From: Coliplasma sp045538555
Lineage (GTDB): Bacteria; Bacillota; Clostridia; Oscillospirales; CAG-382
Length of the DNA: 64,000 bases
Assembly (NCBI GenBank): GCA_045538555.1
Contig: JAZSRP010000043.1
Span: 124,001-188,000, forward strand
Reading direction: 5' to 3'
The position numbers were made by a program, and so were the translations under genes. The notes beneath the pieces were generated by a model. It had not been told where the DNA came from. It saw nothing but the letters and a program-made list of their open reading frames with translations, and did no database searches. Each line of letters opens with the position of its first letter. The stretch's first letter is position 1. Shown here one piece after another: positions 1-5,022 of the stretch.

Positions 1-53
1 CAAGAATATGATAAAGATATTACAACTTCTAAATTTATAACGATTAATTTGCA

Positions 54-193
54 TTCGATCACGCACCCCACAAGGGGGTTTTGATCGAAAAAAGCTGTTG
101 CGACTGGGCACCTTTTTGAAAGCTTTTTTGTATCGGCCATACACGATACAAAAAACTTTCGTTTTCCGCCCGTCGCTCCCCGCTGTGGCGGGG
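54..193. other. Hairpin cluster, candidate phage intergenic region (origin/packaging)
   Basis: Three strong hairpins lie in 140 bp without a credible gene. Arms 54-61 and 82-89 pair (TTCGATCA/TGATCGAA) with inner CCCC/GGGG at 66-69 and 74-77. Arms 124-135 and 144-155 pair perfectly over 12 bp with an 8-base loop. Arms 178-183 and 188-193 pair (CCCCGC/GCGGGG) with a TGTG loop. Filamentous phages carry their replication origins and packaging signal as a hairpin series in the intergenic region after the last structural gene, which is where this lies. The role is inferred; positions 1-53 show nothing further. Confidence 0.55.
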
Positions 194-197
194 GCCC

Positions 198-225
198 AAA
201 AAAAAAGAGAGCAATTAAAGCTCTC
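198..225 (-). terminator. Rho-independent terminator of the prophage operon
   Basis: Read leftwards, a perfect 6-bp stem (GAGAGC/GCTCTC, plus-strand arms 207-212 and 220-225, 7-base loop) is followed by nine T residues. It sits just after the stop of the last leftward prophage gene at 233, so it should end the structural transcript. Confidence 0.85.
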
Positions 226-232
226 AGGGGGA

Positions 233-412
233 TTACGTGTTACAATATATAAGTTGATAACATTCATCTTCCCACTTACGAAAAGAACAAATGATTTCAT
301 CTACAGACATTTTATCAATGTCCATTGAGCAGCATTCTTTTAACCATACTGAAAACTCATACATTTCTGCTTTACTAATGTTGATAGGAAGATTAACTAA
401 ATTATAATACAT
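233..412 (-). CDS. Small prophage protein of unknown function (59 aa)
   Basis: Last gene of the leftward prophage operon. An upstream in-frame start would give 67 residues, but AAGGAG lies 7 bases before the ATG at 412, so the 59-residue form is preferred. The product is soluble, acidic and cysteine-containing, without a membrane segment or signal peptide. I do not recognise a family. It is encoded between the DUF6273-like gene and the operon terminator, a place where accessory or regulatory phage genes are common. No function can be assigned. Confidence 0.6.
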   Translation of the reverse strand: MYYNLVNLPINISKAEMYEFSVWLKECCSMDIDKMSVDEIICSFRKWEDECYQLIYCNT

Positions 413-452
413 TTTATTACTCCTTAAAGTGAACAAAAAAGGAAAAACGAAG

Positions 453-977
453 CTAGTGCAAAGGTACAGAGATACTAGAATTTAAAATACAAAAAGGACG
501 AAAACAGTATTCACAGAAGATACCATTACCATCGACTCGGCCGAAGGACGAAACGAAAAGAACAAAAGTACCAGTTCCCCAATTTGGTGTATCGCAAGGA
601 GTTGACAACCACCAACCATCATCAACAGGATATTGCAATATAATGTAGCTGTATTTCTGCAACCGTTCCAACGTGAGCAAAGAAGCCTTCACGCCCGGAA
701 TAGAACCATAACATTTCATTCCGTTAGCCGCTGTCAAATCAACATCATGTTCGACTATGTTCTCTTCCCCGATTAGCTCCGCAAGACTTTTTGAGAAAGC
801 GTTGCAATAAACTTCGGCTTTTGAACCGCGAAAATTGTTGTTGTCACCAAATTGAAAACCATCACAAAATACATCTTTCAAAAGAACAGCAGTTTTTGCG
901 TTGTAATGTTCAAGAACAATAAATTCATAAACTCCAATTGTAAAAGTTTTTCCTACTTCAATATCATACAGTTTCAT
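453..977 (-). CDS. DUF6273-like protein, probable C-type-lectin-like fold
   Basis: 174 residues. The C-terminal half has the pattern I associate with DUF6273 proteins: a VDLT block near residue 79, a YG, a leucine-rich LLTLERLQKY stretch, WWLSTP near 122, a VDGNG turn, and a final FRPFCILNSSISV block matching the family's usual RPAL-L-SS ending. Such domains are frequent in phages and other mobile elements of Clostridia. A link to the C-type-lectin/FGE fold used in phage receptor binding is an inference from layout. GGAG precedes the ATG by 8 bases and the gene starts 21 bp after the ATPase stop. No signal peptide is seen, so export would need another route. Possible roles are host recognition or a cargo (moron) gene. 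Confidence 0.6.
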   Translation of the reverse strand: MKLYDIEVGKTFTIGVYEFIVLEHYNAKTAVLLKDVFCDGFQFGDNNNFRGSKAEVYCNAFSKSLAELIGEENIVEHDVDLTAANGMKCYGSIPGVKASLLTLERLQKYSYIILQYPVDDGWWLSTPCDTPNWGTGTFVLFVSSFGRVDGNGIFCEYCFRPFCILNSSISVPLH

Positions 978-998
978 TTTATATACTCCATTACAGTT

Positions 999-1652
999 TT
1001 AATAATCAAAACAACAAACTTGATTTTTAGGATCAGTCCAAGTACTCGTATATAATGGTATGCCTTTAGGCATCTCATAAGTATCAAAAAATTTATACCA
1101 ACGGGGACGATAAAAACGCTTTGAAAACATTCTAATATACCAAGGTGCTCTAAAATATCCTTGGATAATCTCCCCGTATTTTTCAGATGAATCATCATCT
1201 TTTTTAGGGATAACAATACCATAAGGTATACGTTCTATAATTGAAAAAGAACGCAAAAATCTACCTTTTCTAATATAGAAACAACGATCAGTAATAACAC
1301 GAATACGCTTGTCCACCCCATCCCAACATTGAGTAAATAGAATGACATCACAACGGAAATGACGATGGAGGAGAAAAAAACTTTTCATCTCAAAAGAAAA
1401 AGATTTATGATCTCTAGAATCTGCGACAAGTGATGCTTCATCAAGAATCACCAAAGCATTATTAAACTGATATTTGCCCAGATCAGTACCATTTATATGA
1501 AAGATGCCAGGATAGTTTACTGCAAAATTTGTTAAAACACGATTGTAGTTGGATCTACCACGTTCTATTTTTTTTTGTTCACTAACAGCAATTGCAGAGG
1601 CAACAGTTGTTTTTCCTGAACCAGGCAAACCGAAATATAAACTAACACCCAT
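999..1652 (-). CDS. Zot/pI-type assembly ATPase of filamentous phage
   Basis: 217 residues. A Walker A motif GLPGSGKT (residues 8-15) and a Walker B motif LVILDE (67-72), followed by an RDHKSF stretch and an FLLHRHFRCDVILFTQ segment, fit the Zot / Ff pI family, which powers filamentous phage extrusion. Ff pI is about 350 residues and has a membrane span and a periplasmic domain that contacts the secretin. Here the protein stops after the ATPase domain and I see no convincing membrane segment. That fits a host without an outer membrane. The C-terminal 50 residues are rich in Arg, Tyr and Trp. AAGGAG lies 5 bases before the ATG. It follows the coat genes, as expected for a morphogenesis gene. 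Confidence 0.85.
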   Translation of the reverse strand: MGVSLYFGLPGSGKTTVASAIAVSEQKKIERGRSNYNRVLTNFAVNYPGIFHINGTDLGKYQFNNALVILDEASLVADSRDHKSFSFEMKSFFLLHRHFRCDVILFTQCWDGVDKRIRVITDRCFYIRKGRFLRSFSIIERIPYGIVIPKKDDDSSEKYGEIIQGYFRAPWYIRMFSKRFYRPRWYKFFDTYEMPKGIPLYTSTWTDPKNQVCCFDY

Positions 1653-1673
1653 AATGACTCCTTATAGAATTTT

Positions 1674-1699
1674 GGCTCCGGACCTGCGGTTCCGGAGCC
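1674..1699 (-). promoter_or_regulatory. GC-rich hairpin between coat genes and ATPase gene
   Basis: Perfect 9-bp inverted repeat GGCTCCGGA/TCCGGAGCC (674-682 and 691-699 of the 1-kb block) around an 8-base loop, GC-rich inside AT-rich phage DNA. Ff phages have a terminator directly after the major coat gene that keeps coat mRNA abundant and downstream messages scarce. This hairpin has the same place. No T-run follows in the leftward direction, so it may act as an attenuator or as a 3' end stabiliser after processing. Confidence 0.6.
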
Positions 1700-1704
1700 G
1701 TGAA

Positions 1705-1887
1705 TCAATAACCAGTTGAAATAACAGATTTGATAACCCTTACTGCAGCAAATGCAATAAAGATACCAACTGCTACTCCAATAAAGGGAAGAAGATCAGC
1801 CCAACTTCCTTCAGCTCCAAAAATAGCTGAAATAACAGAACCGAACCAATCAATAACACTGGTCACTCCAGAAGTAATTGCAGCCAT
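1705..1887 (-). CDS. Major coat protein (pVIII-like), copy 2
   Basis: 60 residues: an amphipathic N-terminal helix, a membrane segment (about residues 33-50, LLPFIGVAVGIFIAFAAV) and a short basic end RVIKSVISTGY. This is the architecture of filamentous phage major coat proteins. There is no cleavable signal peptide, as in the Pf3 coat protein. The C-terminal 28 residues are almost identical to the upstream copy at 1906-2085, whereas the N-terminal halves differ. A strong AAAGGAG precedes the ATG, in line with high expression. A GC-rich hairpin follows the gene. Confidence 0.8.
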   Translation of the reverse strand: MAAITSGVTSVIDWFGSVISAIFGAEGSWADLLPFIGVAVGIFIAFAAVRVIKSVISTGY

Positions 1888-1905
1888 AAAAAACTCCTTT
1901 CAAAT

Positions 1906-2085
1906 TTAATAACCGGTTGAAATAATAGACTTGATAACCCTAACAGCGGCAAAAGCAATAAAAATACCAACAGCTACACCGATGAAAGGAAGGAGAGCTG
2001 ACCAAGTTCCGCCGCCAAAAACAGCAGCAATAACTTGGCCGAACCAACCAATAACACTTGTTACACCAGTAGTTACAGCTTCCAT
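1906..2085 (-). CDS. Major coat protein (pVIII-like), copy 1
   Basis: 59 residues, read from the reverse strand. N-terminal MEAVTTGVTSVIGWFGQVIA is amphipathic; a membrane span follows (LLPFIGVAVGIFIAFAAV) and the protein ends RVIKSIISTGY. Apart from one residue the last 28 positions match the downstream paralogue. AAAGGAG lies 6 bases before the ATG. The pair is either a recent duplication or two functionally different coat subunits, because divergence is concentrated in the N-terminal half that would face outwards in the virion. Confidence 0.75.
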   Translation of the reverse strand: MEAVTTGVTSVIGWFGQVIAAVFGGGTWSALLPFIGVAVGIFIAFAAVRVIKSIISTGY

Positions 2086-2103
2086 ATAATACTCCTTTCT
2101 ATA

Positions 2104-2268
2104 TTACAGCCGACGAGGAAGAACGGCTTTTATCAACTTCCAAAAAAAATCAATAAATGTTGCTCCAAAAATGTCTATAAGAAAGACACAACAATACAAG
2201 ATATATTGATCAACGTTATTATATTGGGAACCAGTATATCCAATAATATCACCGATTAAATCAAACAT
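2104..2268 (-). CDS. Small phage membrane protein (54 aa)
   Basis: Read from the reverse strand: starts MFDLIGDIIG, contains a hydrophobic stretch around residues 22-36 with a Cys-Cys pair, and ends with a basic tail (KLIKAVLPRRL). GGAGGG lies 11 bases before the ATG, and the gene starts 6 bp after the stop of the 45-aa gene. A short hydrophobic protein with a positively charged end directly before the coat genes fits a minor coat protein (pVII/pIX class) or a virion end cap. Assignment rests on size, topology and place only. Confidence 0.55.
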   Translation of the reverse strand: MFDLIGDIIGYTGSQYNNVDQYILYCCVFLIDIFGATFIDFFWKLIKAVLPRRL

Positions 2269-2274
2269 AAAAAG

Positions 2275-2412
2275 CTATACCCTCCGATCTAAGAAGTACC
2301 AAATCATATTAACTACACACAAAACAACGCCAAAAGAAAGCAAAGGAACAGCGATAAGAGAAACAAGAGGAATACAATTCTCTATGATTTCATAAATATT
2401 TGATAAGCTCAC
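2275..2412 (-). CDS. Small phage membrane protein (45 aa, GTG start)
   Basis: Read from the reverse strand: starts MSLSNIYEII, has one membrane segment (about residues 15-35, PLVSLIAVPLLSFGVVLCVV) and ends with a basic tail (WYFLDRRV). The GTG start overlaps the stop of the 22-aa gene by 4 bases (GTGA), and AGGAGG lies inside the end of that gene, so translation is probably coupled. A membrane span plus a charged end fits a minor virion protein of the pVII/pIX type. Confidence 0.55.
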   Translation of the reverse strand: MSLSNIYEIIENCIPLVSLIAVPLLSFGVVLCVVNMIWYFLDRRV

Positions 2413-2477
2413 TCCCCCAGCCTCCTATAAATGAGAAAAAGCAATGCAACTACTAAAAGATAATATATATTTTGCAT
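2409..2477 (-). CDS. Micro-protein, single membrane span (22 aa)
   Basis: Read from the reverse strand: MQNIYYLLVVALLFLIYRRLGE, i.e. almost entirely one hydrophobic helix ended by RR. AAGGG lies 6 bases before the ATG, and the start is 2 bases after the stop of the 71-aa gene. The 3' end carries the ribosome binding site of the next gene, which makes the ORF part of a coupled chain rather than chance. Size and topology resemble the smallest filamentous phage tip proteins (pVII/pIX, about 32 residues). Confidence 0.5.
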   Translation of the reverse strand: MQNIYYLLVVALLFLIYRRLGE

Positions 2478-2479
2478 AA

Positions 2480-2695
2480 TTAACCCTTATTTTCTTTTTT
2501 ACGCTTAACAGTATCAGACCTGTCACCTTTTACACCACTATAAAAAGGCATAACAAAAAAACGTAACGAAAGACCAAGCACAAATATGATAACCATAAAT
2601 CCCATTAAAGGGACGCCCTCGATATGAATTGAATAATAGAGATCTCTTCCAAAAGACAAAGCAGAAGTCAAAACGTTAACAATAAAATCCCACAT
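2480..2695 (-). CDS. Small phage membrane protein with basic tail (71 aa)
   Basis: The start at 2695 is chosen over an in-frame start further upstream because AGGAG lies 8 bases before it and it falls just after the stop of the preceding gene (2697). The product begins MWDFIVNVLTSAL, has one clear membrane span (about residues 30-50, LMGFMVIIFVLGLSLRFFV) and a strongly basic C terminus (KRKKENKG) that should be cytoplasmic. It resembles small assembly or cap proteins of filamentous phages in its place after the pIII-like gene. No specific family is recognised. Confidence 0.65.
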   Translation of the reverse strand: MWDFIVNVLTSALSFGRDLYYSIHIEGVPLMGFMVIIFVLGLSLRFFVMPFYSGVKGDRSDTVKRKKENKG

Positions 2696-2696
2696 G

Positions 2697-2915
2697 TTAA
2701 GTACTCCTACCGATAAATTTATAAACAACAACAACAGAAAGCATACCAGCCATACCGATAATAATAGGGTTAGGAAGCAGCTCCAAATAAGTAGGAACCA
2801 AACTTATTGCATATGTAACTTTATCTACAAGAGTAAACAATCCATTAACGAGGAAAAAAACAATATCAACAAGACTTGCTACAAAGTCACAAACTTTTTC
2901 AAGAAGATCAAACAT
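2697..2915 (-). CDS. Small phage membrane protein, pVI-like by position (72 aa)
   Basis: Two hydrophobic segments: an amphipathic N-terminal one (about residues 10-35, with DFVASLVDIVFFLVNGLF) and a C-terminal one (about 50-67, PIIIGMAGMLSVVVVYKF) followed by a basic end. AAGGGGTG precedes the ATG by 5 bases. In Ff phages gene VI follows gene III and encodes a hydrophobic protein that holds pIII in the virion tip. This gene directly follows the pIII-like gene, so that role is plausible. Evidence is positional and topological only. Confidence 0.6.
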   Translation of the reverse strand: MFDLLEKVCDFVASLVDIVFFLVNGLFTLVDKVTYAISLVPTYLELLPNPIIIGMAGMLSVVVVYKFIGRST

Positions 2916-2919
2916 AATG

Positions 2920-4095
2920 TCACCCCTTAGATTTACCAGTTAAAATGTAATAAATCAAACCAGCAGACATAACAAGAGTAACTGTAGCAATAACCCAATC
3001 CATATTATAAATTAAATTTGCAACACGTTTCCAAGCGGGTAAAGCTGCATTCATAGCAACGAGAGCATTGCCCGAAAAAGCAGAAGAAACATTTACATCT
3101 TGAATTGAATCCATGGCATCATCCATACCATTGAAAACACTGTTTTCTTGTTGTTCATAGTTATTTATAGTATCAGAAACATCATTCAATTTATCTTCAA
3201 AACGTTCAATTACAGCCGGATCAACGTCACCGTAAATAGTTTGTATAGTGTTTTCAAGATTTGAAATACTGTTGTTAACACTTCCAAAACCGGAAGTCAT
3301 ACCGGAGCTAATATCATTAAGAAGCTGTTCTGTTGCATCCTCAAAATTCGTAGAGTAATTAAAGTCTACAAACAAATCAGAATAAGGAAAACGAACAACG
3401 TTATAAGTTTTTAGTTCCTCAGCAGTAGAAAAACTTATACCGCCCACAGAATTTGACATAGAGAAATTAGGAGGCAAACGGAAACGATTATAAAAACGAA
3501 TTTTATACATTGAATAATGTTCAGCCATATTTGATAGATCTAAAAGAACATTATTGTAGCAAATAGAATATGTATAATCTCCTAGACCTGCATCAGAATA
3601 AGTCCACTCAGTACCGATGAGCTGAACAATATCACTAGTCAGATCTTTATAAGTATCATCTGACAGATCTAAATACTGAATAGAATATGATCTAACAGCA
3701 CTATTTCCAATATCATAGCTGAAAAATGAACAATTAAGAATATTGTTACCATACCAGTTATCAGGTAAAGTAAACAAATACTCAACCCAAAAATACCCAT
3801 TTATACCAGTTGGATAAGTATCATCAGTAAAATAATAATAAGCTGGTTTGTGATCCATATTCATATTGTTAAAACTACCGTAGTAATAATCATTATAAAG
3901 GGTAGTACGATCACTAAACGGAGACCAACTAATATTTAAAGGGTAATTAGAATTTGCAGGTTGAGGATTACCGAAACGTGCAACAAAATAGGCTTGATAG
4001 TGCTCAGAATAAGCAGAGACAGATTGAGGGACCACAAGCAAACATATTAAAAGGAGTGAAATTATAATACATTTAAAAAATAAAATTTTTTTCAT
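2920..4095 (-). CDS. Secreted, C-terminally anchored pIII-like minor coat/adsorption protein
   Basis: 391 residues from the ATG at 4095; GGGGGA lies just upstream and this start gives a clean signal peptide (KK, then about 18 hydrophobic residues, then SVSA before YSEHYQ). The ectodomain is rich in Tyr, Asn and Ser (about residues 30-260). A likely coiled coil follows (about 265-345, with repeated SISNLENTI and DKLNDVSDTINNY segments), then a C-terminal membrane span (about 368-386) and a short basic tail KSKG. Signal peptide, binding domain, rod and C-terminal anchor are the layout of filamentous phage pIII. It is the largest phage protein here and the best candidate for host recognition. 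No sequence family is recognised. Confidence 0.7.
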   Translation of the reverse strand: MKKILFFKCIIISLLLICLLVVPQSVSAYSEHYQAYFVARFGNPQPANSNYPLNISWSPFSDRTTLYNDYYYGSFNNMNMDHKPAYYYFTDDTYPTGINGYFWVEYLFTLPDNWYGNNILNCSFFSYDIGNSAVRSYSIQYLDLSDDTYKDLTSDIVQLIGTEWTYSDAGLGDYTYSICYNNVLLDLSNMAEHYSMYKIRFYNRFRLPPNFSMSNSVGGISFSTAEELKTYNVVRFPYSDLFVDFNYSTNFEDATEQLLNDISSGMTSGFGSVNNSISNLENTIQTIYGDVDPAVIERFEDKLNDVSDTINNYEQQENSVFNGMDDAMDSIQDVNVSSAFSGNALVAMNAALPAWKRVANLIYNMDWVIATVTLVMSAGLIYYILTGKSKG

Positions 4096-4110
4096 GTGAT
4101 CCCCCAAAAA

Positions 4111-4347
4111 TCAATCACACTTGAAGTTGATTATTCTTGAAACAAGTTTACCTTGAACAAGACTCTCAGAAGTAACAGGAGTATATACTTTGTTAAGCTC
4201 ATAATCGTATTTTCCTTCAACTATGACTTTATCAACGCATACACCTTTATACCCTGCCTTAGCATCAAAAAGACAATGACAGATAGTATATTCTTTCTGA
4301 TTCTTTCGACTTACAATATGATCAATACCGACAATTTTAACAGTCAA
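4111..4347 (-). CDS. Small soluble phage protein, candidate ssDNA-binding protein (pV-like)
   Basis: 78 residues from a TTG start at 4347, which has an ideal AAAGGAGG 7 bases upstream. An in-frame TTG six codons further up would include the ribosome binding site and is unlikely. The product is soluble, with alternating beta-prone segments (TVKIVGIDHIV, KEYTICHCLFDA, GVCVDKVIVEG, KLVSRIINFKC). This recalls the small OB-fold ssDNA-binding proteins encoded before the structural genes in filamentous phages and rolling-circle elements. Position (before the pIII-like gene, near the operon start) supports that reading, but no motif proves it. Confidence 0.5.
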   Translation of the reverse strand: MTVKIVGIDHIVSRKNQKEYTICHCLFDAKAGYKGVCVDKVIVEGKYDYELNKVYTPVTSESLVQGKLVSRIINFKCD

Positions 4348-4383
4348 TATATATCCTCCTTTCAAAAAATTTTTTTATTCAAA

Positions 4384-4641
4384 TCAACAAATCATATTGA
4401 TCCTATCAGGATACAAAAAGAAATATGACTGTTGATGAATTTTAGTTTGTAAACTTAATTGAGTTAAAATACGTCTATCATTACACTTTGAAATATAATA
4501 GGTTTTATGATCAAAACTGTATTCATAAAATACCTTTTCTATAATCAAATCATATGGATTTTTTATTTTGTTTAATTGGTTTGTATTCTTTTGGGCGGTT
4601 AAATATGCTTGTTTCCTACCCTCGCTCCGTTTATTTTTCAC
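4384..4641 (-). CDS. Unknown prophage ORF (85 aa, GTG start)
   Basis: First leftward ORF of the prophage block. The N terminus is very basic (KNKRSEGRKQAY), the middle holds IIEKVFYEYSFDHKTYYI, and the C terminus contains QQSYFFLYPDR. Its GTG start has no good ribosome binding site. It may be a small DNA-binding regulator, the remnant of a longer gene, or a non-coding reading frame. The 18-bp gap to the next gene's start and the shared direction favour a real gene. No family is recognised. Confidence 0.4.
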   Translation of the reverse strand: MKNKRSEGRKQAYLTAQKNTNQLNKIKNPYDLIIEKVFYEYSFDHKTYYISKCNDRRILTQLSLQTKIHQQSYFFLYPDRINMIC

Positions 4642-4701
4642 TAAACGTCAAACGTATCCTTGTTTGGCTTTTATCTGAGCAACGCTCATTTTATGCAAAA
4701 T

Positions 4702-4734
4702 AACAAAAACTGCCTTTACAGGCAGTTTTTTGTT
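4702..4734. terminator. Bidirectional terminator hairpin at the prophage edge
   Basis: An 11-bp stem AAAAACTGCCT/AGGCAGTTTTT (arms 705-715 and 720-730 of the block starting at 4000) with a TTAC loop and T-runs on both strands. It lies between the prophage block and the leftward host operon that ends at 5023. It could stop host read-through into the phage genes, or belong to the phage. Confidence 0.7.
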
Positions 4735-4749
4735 TTAAAGGAGTTTATT

Positions 4750-4800
4750 ATGAAAAATTCAAGTAAATCAAATTATTTACCGTTTAATTTACACTTGTAA
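4750..4800 (+). pseudogene. Tiny ORF with strong ribosome binding site, possible truncated gene start
   Basis: AAAGGAG (4737-4743) lies 6 bases before an ATG that opens 16 codons (MKNSSKSNYLPFNLHL) and then a stop. The strong initiation site without a following frame suggests the beginning of a gene cut off at the prophage boundary, or a leader peptide. The rest of 4801-5022 holds no credible gene; it contains an inverted repeat (CTGTAT at 4820-4825, ATACAG at 4834-4839) and the tandem repeat listed separately. Confidence 0.25.
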
Positions 4801-4922
4801 TGCTTTTTCAAAATATTTCCTGTATCATCTGCAATACAGTGCATATCCGGTCACTTTTCAAAAAACCAAAATAAGCAAAAATCTTATGTGTTATGATGAA
4901 TCTTATTTGAACAAAGATCTTC

Positions 4923-4964
4923 TTAAAAAAGAGAACACACGCGTTAAAAAAGAGAACACACGCG
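4923..4964. repeat. Perfect 21-bp tandem duplication
   Basis: Two identical copies, 4923-4943 and 4944-4964, of a unit made of TT, six A, then GAGAACACACGCG. It lies in the gap between the prophage block and the DUF624-like gene. Only two copies are present, so it is not a CRISPR array. It may be a slippage product or a pair of protein binding sites. Confidence 0.8.
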
Positions 4965-5022
4965 TTTCCCTACCAAAGCATCTTTTTCCGTGTCCGGTAG
5001 CAAATATATTGTATATTGTTTG

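Larger units (their letters stand above)
1..4641 (-). mobile_element. Inovirus-like (filamentous phage) prophage, left part outside the window
   Basis: About twelve tightly packed leftward genes, most encoding proteins under 100 residues with one membrane segment, plus a Zot/pI-type ATPase, two pVIII-like coat proteins and a secreted C-terminally anchored pIII-like protein. This combination is diagnostic of Inoviridae-type phages. The block is clearly AT-richer than the adjacent host genes and ends in a terminator followed by a hairpin cluster. No rolling-circle initiator, integrase or secretin is seen. A secretin is not expected in a single-membrane host; the initiator may lie beyond the left edge. 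The right boundary is uncertain and lies between about 4641 and 5020. Confidence 0.8.

Noticed and set aside
98..328. 76-codon rightward ORF in the prophage hairpin region
   Set aside because: It runs through the hairpins and terminator and into the antisense of the 59-aa gene, and the product resembles no protein.
453..977. A diversity-generating retroelement acting on the DUF6273-like C terminus
   Set aside because: No reverse transcriptase, accessory gene or template repeat is visible in the window.
4812..4839. A dif-like or attachment site around the CTGTAT/ATACAG inverted repeat
   Set aside because: The left part partly matches a XerC arm, but the right arm matches poorly and no second copy occurs in the window.
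4923..4964. CRISPR-like repeat
   Set aside because: Only two directly abutting copies without spacers, and no cas genes.
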